Below are positions 32,246 to 45,000 of a stretch of DNA of 47,497 nt, in pieces. Within the stretch, counting starts at the first letter, position 1; each line of letters opens with the position of its first letter. Source of the DNA: Plakobranchus ocellatus. Lineage: Eukaryota; Mollusca; Gastropoda; Plakobranchidae. Made by a program: the position numbers and the translations under genes. Below the pieces are notes generated by a model, which saw only the letters and a program-made list of their open reading frames with translations, made no database searches and was not told where the DNA came from. The stretch is from the NCBI GenBank assembly GCA_019648995.1, contig BLXT01006904.1, positions 231,579 through 279,075 of the forward strand. Direction: 5' to 3'.

Positions 32246-32871
32246 AAAAGTGGTCACCCATCAACAAGTTAAGCCCATTTACCACCAAATGAAGAGACAC
32301 TGACCAATTTTTTTACATGGATCTACTCCTGCTATCTAACTCTGCATGAATATTACCTCACTGGTATTCAACTGGGCTTTTCTTTTTTGTAATTGGAGAT
32401 TCTTTTTTTCAAAATGTAGTAAACGTGTCACAATTTTGGTTCCACCTTTTGGCAATTGCTCTCCAGATACTTTGAAGAGAAAATGGTAAAGGCAGGTTGG
32501 AAAAGACAAACCTTTCCATAAATTGATTGACTAGTTGAATTTCTCTGTTAGAGTAGTGAAGTGCTTCTTCCCACTATCAGACTATGGAGGTAGAACTATT
32601 GAGATGGGATGAGTACTGCGGTACTGCTGAGGCTACATTTAACCACAACTACTAGAAAGTGCGATAGGATTTGGACCTACAGAAAACTGTATTCAACTAA
32701 CAAACTAGATCTAGAGGCAATCACCGGTGGGACAAAAATGCATATGAACACAAGAGCAGTATATGAATACAATGAACCCCAATCTGAAAGCTCCTCTCTG
32801 AGTAGATGGATGCACCAACAGCTTAACTAAACAACTTACCTGCAAGAATCTCCTCTCTGACTTGCTGGACT
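32246..32871. other. No gene recognised
   Basis: Includes a 73-codon plus frame (32609-32830) without a known domain. Confidence 0.3.
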
Positions 32872-33270
32872 GATTGATTATTGGTATACCCAGTCCACCA
32901 TTAAGCGGTGATCTCAGGGTTTCTGTTCATTCACTCATTCTCATAGGCTTCCATCAGATGCTCAAGCAAATTAAAACAATGATAAAAATCCATTAAAATC
33001 CAACAGAGTATATGGAGAAAAACTTTTAAAAGGAATCTGTACAAAGCTTCAGATATTTCCATAGACTGAATGATTGATTGATTATTGGTATACCCAGTCC
33101 ACCATTAAGCGGTGATCACAGGGTTTCTATTCACTCAGTTGCTCTCGTAGGCTTCCGTCAGATGCTCAAGCAAATTAAAACAAAGATAGAAAACCATTAA
33201 AAATCCAACAGAGTATATAAAGAAGAACTTTAAAAGGAATCTGTACAAAGCCTCAGATCTTTCCATAGAC
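32872..33270 (-). repeat. Tandem ~195-bp duplication of a LINE 3' tail
   Basis: Two units, starting at about 32872 and 33067, both begin TGATTGATTATTGGTATACC and CAGTCCACCATTAAGCGGTG and end CAGATATTTCCATAGAC-like. The second unit joins directly to the coding end of a LINE at 33271-33640. Confidence 0.92.
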
Positions 33271-33640
33271 ACCGAGGTCCTTTAAGTAACCCACTATGCG
33301 AGAGGGATTGACCTCTCGGAAAAGTCTGTACAGGTCAGTTACACCTAAGTATTTCCTCCAGGTGACTTGAAAGTCTGGGCATTCAATTAAAATATGCCAA
33401 CATTGTGTAGGCTGTCGCAGGCATAGCAAAAAGGTCGTTCCTCATGTTTTAAAAGGTAGCTCTGTGTGAGCCATGTGTGGCCCACCCGAAGTCTACTACA
33501 CATGACTGTCTCCCGTTTTCTGCCTATTCCTTCACCTCTTTTGCTGAGGTCTTCTCCCAAGTTGGGGAGTACCTCATGGAGCTTGTTTGCCCCCTCAGTA
33601 ACCCAAGTTTTCCTGCCAAACGGTGTGGATGTAAACATTT
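33271..33640 (-). mobile_element. Jockey-like LINE, C-terminal end of ORF2
   Basis: On the minus strand: LGEDLSKRGEGIGRKRETVM, RLRVGHTWLTQSYLLKHEER, PFCYACDS, then CPDFQVTWRKY-like and VNPSRIVGYLKDLGVY in shifting frames. RLRIGHT-x-LTHSYLL...P-C-x-x-C and the final LFxFLK/YLK motif are standard at the end of the RNase H-bearing ORF2 of Jockey-like elements in molluscs. It is broken by frameshifts. Confidence 0.85.
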
Positions 33641-33739
33641 ACTTTAGGTTCCAAGTCGGACCAGCAAATGAGTTTTCCTGAGTATGATCCTTTATTTAGA
33701 CAGGCACAAACTAGATCTAATGGACACTCCATAGAAGAT

Positions 33740-34540
33740 CACATCAAGATGGCCTCAAGATCAACTTTCTTCTTCTTGCGACGTTGGCTTTAACATACTC
33801 GCCCATCTGGGTCAGGTCTCTCATAGTGCCATGTAGCTTTTCTGTAAGGGTGGTGGGCTTGGGCCAGAATGAATGCCTGGGGGAGGCTAAGTTAGGGCAA
33901 ATCTGTAAGATGTGTTCAGCTGATTGAGGCCCTTGTCGACACTGGCAGATGGGTGTCTGTCTAATCTTGAGCTTCATATACATGTGTTTTTGGAGTCTAT
34001 TATGCCCTATTCTGAGCCAGAAAATGATCGTTTGCACCTCTCTGTTCAGAGTGGGGTATTGATTGTGTGCACTGATGGATGGATATTGTTTGGTCTACCT
34101 GTTCAAAGGTCCTTTCTGCAGTGTTTTGTGGCATTGAGTTTCCCTATTCTGTGATTGTGTCTGCTCTTTCATTACCTAGACTTTGGCAATGACCAGGGAT
34201 CCACTGTAAGACAGTTCTTGGTGACAGCTCTGCTATATCTATGAGTAGCTTCTAGAGGAGTGGGTGAGTTGCCTTTTTGGAGAGCTTGGAGAACAGACTT
34301 TGCCTCTGTTAGGAAGACTATTTGGCTTGTTGCAGTGTGCGGTGAGTTTTTCACTAGTGATGTAGTGTCTTCAAGGGCTGTGGCTTCAGCTTTGTAGTTA
34401 GAGTAGAGTGTCCCTGTTTGAAATGAGTGCGGCTCCATGGTGCCGTTTGGCCTCTCAATATGCACACCTGCCCCTCTTTTCTCTATTGCGTTAGTGGCTG
34501 ATCCATCTGTGTAAAACCTGACTCATTGGTTTTTGTGGAT
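33740..34540 (-). mobile_element. Non-LTR retrotransposon, RNase H domain and C-terminal tail
   Basis: From 34540 leftward: RFYTDGSATNAIEKRGAGVH (first catalytic Asp), YKAEATALEDT (Glu), IVFLTEAKSVLQALQKG (usual Asp replaced by Glu), GNERADT after a one-base shift near 34165 (last Asp), then WLRIGHNRLQKHMYMKLKI, CQCRQGPQSAEHILQICPN and LHGTMRDLTQMGEYVK. This is an RNase H followed by the CCHC-like tail of a LINE ORF2. It is a different element from 33271-33640. The RT is absent or unrecognisable upstream. Confidence 0.9.
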
Positions 34541-35702
34541 ACTGTTTGTTGATCTCTCTGTTGGCAACCTTGGACAAGTGGCAAAGTGGTTTTATTTTCT
34601 ATGCCTTTGATTTTTTATTTTACTTCTGCTGTTTTCCTCCGTACCCATATGGAGGATAGGAATTTATAGGAAACTCTGGCCTGGGATCATCTTCAGTGGA
34701 TATGAAGACCAACTTTCAAAAGCTCCCATTGCCAAAGGTGATGCCATAATGCTTACGCCATCGATCCTGTTTACATTCCGTGCTTATTAACTCAACTTTT
34801 CCTAGATTCACCACATTCCTTTCCTCTGAAGCTGAACCAAGACTGAGGCAATCTGAAAACCATGTAATTCAAGGAGGTGGTTAAGGAAAATTCCAAATTA
34901 AGATTTGCTTCCCCACACACAAAAAAATCTTGTTTTGACAATAATTTCCAACCCTCCATACCAGTCATATCATACTCCTATCTAACCATGACTGAACCAT
35001 ACACATTAAATTCCCCATTAGCCTTTGCCCATAATCTGAAATCATTGAAATATTTCTCTAGGTATCATTACTATTATCATTCCATCTTCTGAGTTATTTT
35101 TATTAATCCATCCTCTGAGCCTGATCCTCAATATTTCATATCAGGGAAGAGTTTCCCAACTTTGAAATTGCTAACACCTTTTGAGAATTAACTTGTGCCT
35201 GGGGAAATTTTTTTTTAATCTTTGATCTGTGTGATTGATTTTAGAGAATTGCCCACTGTTTATGTGATAATTGCTGTAAAATTAGACAAAATAATTATAT
35301 CGAGAAACGATTTTTGTATTTATACTTTCTTTTTTACTTTTGTTTAACCAAGCCAACTTACCACAAAGATCTGTATTCTATACTCACTAGGAAACATTTT
35401 TTTCTCAAGAGACCACATCAGACACATTGGCATCCCAAACTAGAGGAGCAGCAGCACCAGAGTCTATGGCCCAAAAAGTATTACCTTGTTGATCCCATTC
35501 ACACTCTGTGTTAGTCCACCAATTTTTCTAAAATTCAAACTATGTTACCAATTTAATAATTTGATGGATTGTCTATTGATCTGTGGGTTTTGGTTCATTC
35601 ACATCCTCTTGCATACAATAGCAGCAACATTGAAGGATTGCAGTCAAATTTATTGCTGTCTTACTCTTAATTTACTTTTCTATCAGCATGTCTGCAAGAC
35701 AC
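34541..35702. other. No gene recognised
   Basis: Possibly decayed LINE sequence to about 34750. One short minus-strand exon-like block at about 35487-35530 (GGLTQSVNGINK then GTAATA) is too weak to call. Confidence 0.3.
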
Positions 35703-35735
35703 NNNNNNNNNNNNNNNNNNNNNNNNNNNNNNNNN
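35703..35735. other. Assembly gap (33 N)
   Basis: Run of N followed by an A-rich stretch and a (CA)n run at about 35767-35780. Confidence 0.99.
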
Positions 35736-37895
35736 CCCCACAAAAAAGACAAAACAAAAAAAAAACCACACACACACACAGGCACCAAACTCCTGATTTT
35801 CTGCAAAGTTTCCAATCCTCGTTAAAGAGGTGTTATCGAAACTAGACTCTCATGATCCAAAATGTGGCTACTGACTACTGTGCCACCAAAAAGTAAAGAC
35901 CATTTAAAACAAACTATGATACAGTAACCAAGTAAATACAATAACATTATGTTGCTGCATTAGAGGGTTGAGGAGTGTAGAATCAGAGACTCACCAATAG
36001 ACCCTGACAGATTTAGGAGCTTTGCTTCAAGCTGCTCTGCAAAATCTCTTTACAGGCTGTGTAAGAACATCACATCAAAATTTCTGAAATTTTCAATATT
36101 ATAATCAAATGTAAAACTACACAATGTATTATCATGCAAGAAAATATATTACGATTTGTAATAATTTTGAGTCATGTTCAATTGCCCAGAAATGCTTTTT
36201 AACATTTGCAATAATTCCTCTCAACACAAATAATTTCCACATCCAAGTTGAGACTTAATTATTCTGTTGTCAAATTTAAAAACAAAAGTTGCAAAAGTAA
36301 GTTATTTTTCTAGAACTTAAAATTATCTACACATTATACAAGATTTCATGACCCAAAGCAAAAAAAATTGTCATTTCAATTATTTTTGGACCAACCTTTT
36401 GCTTTTTCAATTACAACTAATTCTGATGCCTTACCATTTAACTTATTTTAAAATCCTTAAAAATAATAATTTAAATACATTTCCAGGCTCTTTGTAAATC
36501 AATAATCATTTCCCAAACCAAATGGGTTAAGGGACAGGTGGGTAGACATTAAAAATATATATGAGCATTAAATTTGAAAAAAGATACATATCTGATTTGT
36601 CCTTTTTTTCTTTTCACATACGATGCAGCAGGCTTGTGCAGGGCTTATCCAAGTCATACCATGAAGATTCCATTGTTACTTAAGGGTGTAAGGCAAGGCA
36701 AATTATTTTTCATTGTAACAATAGTCTAAATTTTCACATCATTACGGCTCCTAAAAAATTTCTTAGGCAAAGATAACTTTATTTTGCTGAGGATAGAAAC
36801 AATGACCTATTTGAAAGATCAAAAGAAATAGAGGCATCTGCTAGATTGAAATCTAAATTTACCAAACATTTAAAAAGTAAAAGAACCCGGCTTATTCTAA
36901 AGTGAAGGTCCTCTAACTCGCCATTGTTGTCCTATTTTGACAATCTTTTTCTTAGAGTAAAACCATAGTTATTGTTATTGCTCAGATTGTAATTCTTGTT
37001 GTTGCTGTTGTCCCCATTTAAAAGTATCTAACTATTGTTAAAATGTAATATTAAAATATGAATTACTTGTCTATTTTTATTTTTCTTGTATATCGTTCTC
37101 TGTAATCATAATTAGTATTATTGTCATCATTGCTACTATAATCAAATTTATAATAAGCCTGATAATGTTTTGACACTTGCTATAAAACAGCTATTAGAAC
37201 TGACTTTCATATATATACAACAGCCTGAAAGAAATATATACTCTGAAACTTTTAAACGAGTCACCATTATACACCAATGGAAAGTGCTGGGTCACCAGCT
37301 GTAGGTAGCTGCAGCAGTAATTTCTACAGTGCAAATGCAAAAGTTCTGAACCAAATCAGTAAGAAAGAAAAGAGGAATGTTGAGAATACAAAACGCAAAG
37401 TGAGATTAAAGAAACATTAAAAAATCCAACATCACAGACCAATATAAAGAGTATGAAAAAAATAAAATAGAAAAAACAAAATGGCGTTTGAAATTAGAAA
37501 TAGGAAAATCACAGTACAAGCAATGGCAATAAAGTAAGATTAAATCCACCAAGAAATGTGACTTGACACAAGTGGTGCTGCATTCACATGAGAATCAAAC
37601 ACCAGAACAATCAAAACCTTACTGTCGGGAAAGGTATCGATGGGGCAGAAACTTAGCCGTGTATCTCAGTTTTACTGTGGGGAAAAGTGCCTGCTGTGTA
37701 TTATTAAAATTGTTATATTATAGATATTGGTTGATTGTTATGGATGATGATATATATACTTGCTGATCATAGGGTGAACTCCTGATTTTGATTCAGTCCC
37801 TTACACATACAGTTTAGACTTATCTGCTCAATCAATCCTGAAGCAAAACGATAAGAATAATATAACTATTTTTATGTATGTGATGTAAAAAAAAA
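35736..37895. other. No gene called; coding-like fragments
   Basis: At 36000-36050 (minus) FAEQLEAKLLNLSGSI precedes a GTGAGT donor but follows a stop. At 37260-37760 (plus) lysine-rich phrases such as ISKKEKRNVENTKRKVRLKK and YEKNKIEKTKWRLKLEI alternate with stops; this looks like a decayed coding region I cannot name. Confidence 0.3.
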
Positions 37896-38197
37896 GAGGA
37901 TTCATTGATTCACTGATAGTGATCTATCTAGTCCACCATTAATTGGTGATCTGATGGCTTCTCTGTATTCACTGTCTGTCACAGATCTTTATTGATCATT
38001 TAAAAAATCTTTTAAGGAAGTTCAACATGTGGATCAGTTAGCAGTAGAGGATTCATTGATTCACTGATAGTGATATATTCAGTCCACCATTTGTCGGTGA
38101 TCTGATGGTTTCTCTGTATTTCCTTTCTCTCACAGATCTTTATTGATCATTTGTTAGAATGAATCTTTTAAGGAAGTTTAACATGCAGATCAGTTAG
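37896..38197 (-). repeat. Tandem ~151-bp duplication of a LINE-tail relative
   Basis: Units at 37896-38046 and 38047-38197 both start GAGGATTCATTGATTCACTG and contain AGTCCACCATT, GGTGATCTGATGG, CACAGATCTTTATTGATCAT and TTTTAAGGAAGTT. AGTCCACCATT...GGTGATC links them to the tails at 31.1 and 32.9 kb. Confidence 0.9.
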
Positions 38198-38214
38198 CAC
38201 TAGTAGCAGTAGTG

Positions 38215-38660
38215 TCAAAACAATAAATAAATTTTGTGCTTTTGCAGACGAAGTTGATGCCCTTACTACAAAAAAAGAGCTGGTCCCATAGGTCAACCAT
38301 CTGGAAAAGACACCAACAACAAATGGCATGGGCACAATTGCAGAAAGGACTAATCTGATGACCAACAGCATCAAAGGCATCAGCTCAGGCGTTAGAATTG
38401 TTGATATAAACTAGAGGGCGTCCAGAGCTTCAAATACTTAGGTTAAATGGTGTTGGATGAAGGATTTAAACACTCTCAAGAATTACCCAAACATTGGTGA
38501 ATTGTCAAACCTCATTACAATATGAGAAAACATGGTCATAAAACAATATCAATAGGACTTGGAACAATGATTGTAAAGGGGATTGTACTGAAAGAGAGAG
38601 AAAGGCAGACAAAAAAGAGATGGCAGCAAATCCCAACGGAATGTCACTCAATGAAATAAG
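38215..38660 (+). mobile_element. RTE-like reverse transcriptase fragment (motif C side)
   Basis: Reads FADEVDALTTKKELV, VNHLEKTPTTNG, ERTNLMTNSIKGIS, then SFKYLG-like and, further on, KERERQTKKRWQQ. The F-A-D-D box reads FADE, losing the second Asp. KT-x-LM-x-NS and GRQKKRW are hallmarks of RTE-type elements. It is shortened and has several stops. Confidence 0.78.
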
Positions 38661-38754
38661 GAAAACTCCTCATGTTGTAAAAAGTTAGGCATTGAATAGA
38701 AATAAAGCCCAGCAGTCTTGATTTAAAAAAAACCCTGCAGTACTGAAAGAAGAG

Positions 38755-39330
38755 ATTTCCTGAACTTTACATGTCAAGTTTTCAAAGTCATTAAAGAGTG
38801 GGTTGCTTCCAAAAGACTGGAGAAAGGCTGAAGTAATTGCATTTTCAAAATAAGTAAAAAATGTGATGCTTCTAACTAAAGGCCAGTGAGCTCAACATGT
38901 ACAGCATGCAAGATACTGGAATCTATCATTAGAGATGCCATTGTGGATCATTTCACACGCAATAGATTACATGCAGAATGCCAGCTTGGTTTCAGTAAAA
39001 GACTTTCTTACATAACTAGAAGCAATGGAAGGCATCACTGCTTTTTGGACTGCAAACTACCGATTGATATTGTTTATGTTGGTTTCAAGAAAGCATTTGA
39101 TTTTGTCCCCCACAAATTCCAGTATTATGAAATTCAGATTGGTGTCCTCCTGTGGATGAAAAACATTTGTACAAGGTTGTTAACAAATATGTGTGGGTGA
39201 CTGCATATCAAGTAAAATTGAGGTACTTAGCAGTATTCCACAAGATAGTTTCTAGGGTTCCATTCTATAACTCAGGCGATGAAATTTTAAAATGGTTTTA
39301 CACCATGGGTTTTGTGATACAGATGTTCGT
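38755..39330 (+). mobile_element. CR1-like reverse transcriptase fragment (motif A side)
   Basis: Reads DWRKAEVIAF-like, KKCDASN, RPVSSTCTACKILESIIRDA, IVDHFTRN, QLGFSK, DIVYVGFKKAFDFVPH (motif A, with its Asp FDFVPH kept). A degraded thumb-ward part follows. The NYRPVS-x-T-x-x-x-K-x-LE start is typical of CR1/L2/Jockey-type RTs. It is dead by frameshifts. Confidence 0.88.
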
Positions 39331-41780
39331 GAGGAAATATTTCTAATATAGTCTGGACCTGACAATCTTTCAAGGTTAGCCCCTTAACTAAGCATATATT
39401 TTTGTCATCTGCATGGTTTGCTTTTGATCATAGTATTTAGGAAGAAGAAGTATATTTTATTATAATTTATTAAGCTGCCAGGACAAAGGATGAGCCACTT
39501 CATGAAATGTGGTATGATAAAGCTTCCAAGGACTTTATTCATTCTACTGTTCTGCAGAGCCACTCAAAGTCTATACCAGAAGCCATTTGTCCTCTCTGGA
39601 TAAAGCACATATTCTGTAACAAAATTGATGAAACTGCATTTGCTCTATTCACAATTTACGTAATATTGACCAAACATTCATGTTTAAGATGCCATGAATG
39701 AACAAGAAAAATTGTCTTAAAGCAGAAAGTTATGGAAAGTAATGTATCTCTAAAGAAAAAGAAAAGAACAATGGTGATAGGGTAAAAGCAAAGAATACAT
39801 GACTGGCAATATTTCATCAATGATATTACTCTGCAAATTACCAGCCAAAATGATACGATCCAACTCTAGATTGTGTAAATTAATACACCCATACAAGACT
39901 CTAGTGCGACAGTACAAAGCTTGTTGAAGGCAGATAATAATACTTGTAGGATAGATAAAAGAAAACAAAACTAAGATTTATATGTCCTGATGATGTGGCA
40001 GCTGATGGTGCGGAATAGGACATGTCTGTATTGCTCAAATTAAGCCTAATCTCTAGCAGCATTTAGACGTAAGACAAAGCAAACATTGAAACGGTGAGCA
40101 GCTCATGGACTATAGCAGTCAACAAGCCACTATTTATTTTCTGATTCCTGTTTGACCTGAAATTGATAATTGGCTTAAAACAGAATTTTTAGCCGACATA
40201 AGATCAAAAGTATTTGCAATGGTAAAGAACTCTGCTATGTACCATGGTAGGGAAAGATAATTTGCAAACTCGTTTAAAATTTATGCTAAAAAGTTGATTA
40301 TTTATGAGTATTAAGAACTTCTTGTATAGGTTTATTTGCTTGTCCCATGCACCTGTCAATGGCAATCTCAGGTTTTTTGCCACAGTGCCCGACGTAAGAC
40401 CAAGAAAAAGATGTCTCTGCAGATTTCAAAATGTGTCCACATTTAATATGCCACCAACCACTCCTGTTGCTCAGGATAAGGCAAATTATGAAATCAAAAT
40501 TTCAAAGAATGTGTTTGAAAGCCTACTCACACAACTTTGAATAGTGGCAATATCTGGATAGAATAAGGACAACATAATGATGTAATCTTGTCACTTTGAT
40601 CAACTTTTCTTGATACATAATAGGAGATGTAGACTTTTCAAAAAATTTTCAAGTTTTTTTATGCCATGAATTTCCTGGTGATCTAGTTTTGTTTATGTAA
40701 CTGAGCCAGATTTATCACTTTAGGGATGTTGATGGCCCGTATGTAGATTGCATGTGCATTCAAAAAGACATAATAGAACCACATTTCCACAGTATATGAT
40801 TCATAGGGAAGTAGCATGGCACCTGGAGGTTGGCTGGCTAGGGCCTGGTGTGACACTCTGCATCAGCATTGCATATGTCACGCTGCTAATTTTATCCCAT
40901 TTGCTAAGTTAATTATGGAAAGTCAGAAACTTTTATCAGCATGGCATACTATAGAAGACAATGTTTCATTACGTGCACCAAGACATGTATTATGACCACC
41001 TGAGCCAGAAACCATGGCAAAAGTGATGAGGTGTATAAAACAATGAAATCAGGGAGAAGAAAAGCTCATACAATGCTTCCGGTTAGAAATGAACAAAATT
41101 GGGGATTTTTTCCACATCGCAACCGCTGGAGGTGGGAGCATACATGATTTAGGGTTTTTTGTGGTTATTGCTGCCTCAGAGAAAACTTTTTTTAAAAGCA
41201 TTGCAAACAAAGCTATATGCAAGCACTGTGGCATCAAGCTGAACTTATATTTTGGTCAACTCTGAAGTAATGAAATATCCTTGAAGCAGCGTTTAAAATA
41301 CATGAATATTGCTGCGGAAAATTCTGTAGAAGAATGAAAATGCAGAAATCCAAGAAAATGTGGACAATTAGAATCACTGCTCATAGGTTAGTTAATCTCT
41401 GACCCATAATGATGTTTTACTTCAGACAGTTCTCAGAAAATGGCTAAGAAACTTATTTGACATTCAAAACTAGCTATGTATCTTTAAGAACTGTCACAGT
41501 AGATGGAAATTTTTTACAGTCTTTGACAGCAATTGGGCCAATAAGCTATGCTTTATTGGTTTAAAAAAAAAAAAAAAGTGACCATTCTTCACGATGTCAA
41601 GAGATTAAAAACAGAGTGAAAAAAATTCTGTTTTGAGAATATATTTGTGAATCAAAGAAGAATCACAAATTTATGATAGTATAGGCTTTGAAGAAAAAAC
41701 TATTCCATGGTCAATGTCTGAATAAAAGAAAAGAGCAATCCAAGACTGATCAAAGAATTGAAACAACTGAAAGTAACTAC
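39331..41780. other. No gene recognised
   Basis: Mixed sequence. A plus frame at about 41100-41265 ends NKAICKHCGIKLNLYFGQL and a stop; the C-x-x-C is suggestive but no BED or other finger is complete. A 78-codon frame at 40304-40540 is unrecognised. Confidence 0.3.
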
Positions 41781-42085
41781 ACTCGTCACAAAATCCCTTT
41801 GACCATTACTGGCAAGTTAAAGATCGTGACACATTCACACCATCACAGCTACACAACCAGTCACTCAACACATTCACAGCACTTACTCATCACAAAATCC
41901 CTTTGACCAAAAATGGCCAAGTTGTAATTATAGATTGTGACACATCCACACAACCACAATCACACAACCAGACTTGCAGACATTCACTCATCACGAAATC
42001 CCTTTGACCAAGACTGGCCAAGTTGTAGTTATAGATCGTGATACACTCACACAATAAAGCACACACATACACAAATCACACTCAA
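41781..42085. repeat. ~103-bp tandem repeat, three units
   Basis: AAATCCCTTTGACCA recurs at about 41791, 41895 and 41996. Each is followed by a TGGC-AAGTT block and GATCGTGACACA-, then CACAC-rich sequence. It may be older remnants of a tandem array; no coding. Confidence 0.9.
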
Positions 42086-45000
42086 CTACTGCATACAGAG
42101 AAGGTAAATGAGCATTTAAAACATGTTCCCAAACATGGCAATTGAAAGAAATATTAGAGTATACTATAAATATGAGAATTACCCAAACTAACAATATGAT
42201 TATGTCATTAGGAAAGGAAAAATATCAGGCATGACTTCAACAACAGTGACCAACATAGACAGGAGATTTTTGAGCGACCTCAATCCATAGTTTCCATTGA
42301 CAATACAAAAATACAACACTAAATCTCATGAAAGTAAGGCTTGATCTATCATATTATATGAAGGCGGAGAATAGAGGAGGGAATAACATTAGTCTATTCA
42401 TATTGGCAGTAATATTATGCATTGAAAAACAATACTGCATATGTGCATTCCAAGACAGGATAGCATTCACTCCATAAAATTGTTCAGAATTTTAGATTTC
42501 AAGAGTGACCAAGGTAAAGATCACATTATTATCAAGGGTAGATTGTGTACAGCTCAAGGGACTGTGCAAATTTGAGATTTTCTTTTGACTGTTCGCTAAA
42601 GAGAAAGTGCCTTGAGAAGTCAGAGTCTGTATTGTGAGGACATCAGAAAAATTCAGGTACATCGATTAGAAACATCCCTGCCAATCATCATAAGCGCAAG
42701 ACTTGATGAACCGGTGAACATTCAGCCTGATCATGTAATGGAAAAATGTTTGTATTTTTTACTATGACAAACTCCTTTCTCTGATTAATTAATTCTACTT
42801 CTTAAGAAATTCTGCGATCCAGTTTTCTTTTATAATGGCTTTTTGATCTGTGTGCAGATCTTGTTTCCATAGAGATTTATACAATTTCAGGTCCAAGGTA
42901 TCAGATGCATCATCAAAATCAACAAGCAAAATTTTTTCCCCAACTCGCTCTTTAATGGGCTTTAAAGAAGAAATCGAATCACAATCAAACATTATTTTTT
43001 ACAAACTTGCTTTTGTAGATTAATGAATTTAATTACATTGTATTCCATAAGAGCGGACCAATAAATTGAGAAGGTGCACCCTTTTGACCCAAAATGGTCA
43101 GCAGATGTAAACCTTGCTCTGAAAACAACGTCCATCATGTATCAGATTTATGCAGATTGGCATTCTGAAATCTTCAAAATTCTGGTAGATCAAGCTTCTT
43201 ATAAGAACTTGCACAAAAAAAAAATCTTGAAGATTCTTGAGAACATTTAATAACCATAATCTGGATTTTAGGCCTAGCGGCATCATTTCTTTTGGCCATG
43301 AAAATATATGTACTTATTTGTACTTTTCAAAACATAGGAAGCCTATAAAATTATGGTTGCTCAAAGCCATAGGGGCTATTTCAATGACAGACAGCCTAGA
43401 ATTTTAGTTTGAATGAATGTGGTCATCCTACAAAGAGGATTCCATTTTTGACCTGGACAATCCACCACAAAACCAAAAAACTGCACAAAGATGGCTATTA
43501 AATGTGATGGAACAATCGCAAATCAGATAAGTGATGTTTTTTTATCTTTTTTTTCTTCTTGTAACCATATGCCCATTCTTTACTTTCACCATCATTTATT
43601 TTTTACCTGTTGTCAGGTGGACACCAATGCAGCATAAAACCCACACTATAGATCCCGCAGTGAGTTTGCTTGCCCTAGCAATACTAAAGCGAAGGAGTTG
43701 AGATGAAGACAAGGCTCATCAGCGTAATCAAGATGGCTTGAGAGGAAAACGTGACTTGGTCAACTCCAATATCACAAAGATTTGCGTTAGTTTTACAATC
43801 ATGTGTTGAAAACAGAGACAGACAATGCGAATGTACAGGAATGTAAATGTAGGGATGTAGTGCAGAATGGCAATAGTAGGCCATATAAAATGGATAAGTG
43901 CAAAGAATCATTGGCAAGATCGTATGCACAGGTAGGACACCAAGTAATAGATGTGCTATTTTGTGTCCATGGAAACGGGCTAATACTTTTGTAAAGGTTG
44001 CAAAGAGCAATCTTATCCCAAGCTCATGTAAATGATTTGAAAATTTTGAAAAATACAAAGTTATCAATGATGGATCAGAGTTGCCAAAATAGTATTGCCC
44101 CATGATAGAGATTTGAAAGTGAAACAGCCATACCAAGTTCCTAATAATGAAACACTGTGTGAATTAAGAAAACAAAAGGGCAAAATCACCAAGACATACT
44201 TCAAGTTCAATTCAAAATTATTTTTTTGATGCAATGTTCATAATGGATAAGAACAGAAAATAAAGCATATAACATGAAAACTATATCCTGAAGATAACTT
44301 GCCAAATCCTCCGTTAGGTTATGGAAAGACTGAAGACACTTTGCTCAAGAAGTAATTATGAATTGTTCAGAAAAGAAATAAAAACTGCAATTGAAATTCA
44401 TGAATGCAAATGTGGAAAACCAAAGCTCAAACCCTCAGTTTTGTTATGAGTATAAAAATGTATTTTAGTGGAGGATTCACACAAATGTGATCCCATATTT
44501 TATTCCAGCAGCCAGCAGTACATTTCATTAGATATTGAATTTGAAACAAAGTAAATGAACCAAAAGAGAAAAAACATCTGATCTTTAAAATAGCTAAAAT
44601 GAGCAATTCTTACATGACCAAATAAAAAATTAGATATTGCCACAAATAGGGTGGGGTTGAAGGAGAGACAAAGTTTGCCATATGATAGGACTCTGTTGCA
44701 TTTGCCAACATTTTTTTTTTATCTACACCTTAATAACTAAAAGTTCTATGATCTAATAAAGATTTTTTTCATCCAATTCTGATATATCATACAGAAAAAA
44801 ACTATGCATGTGTTATTACTTTTGAGAAAGTAATTGTTCAGCACAATGATATATTTGGTGGTACAAGACACACTGTCAAGCTTTCAATTGACCAATAATT
44901 AATAAACTTGAAAACTTTTACTATTATCAAAAATTATAAGCATCATTGCTATTGTTTCTGCTCCTGCTGCTAGTGTAGTTGCTGTGACTATTTCTGCTGC

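Noticed and set aside
35400..35530. Minus-strand exon-like pieces (FWAIDSGAAAPLVWD and GGLTQSVNGINK)
   Set aside because: Protein-like but no homology recognised, weak acceptors and no consistent joining phases.
41100..41265. CKHCGIKLN as a BED-type zinc finger
   Set aside because: The second half of the finger (HLxxxH) is missing and the frame stops ten residues later.
43684..44136. 150-codon minus frame rich in aromatic and His residues
   Set aside because: No signal peptide, repeats of domain or known motif; probably antisense of a decayed plus-strand region.
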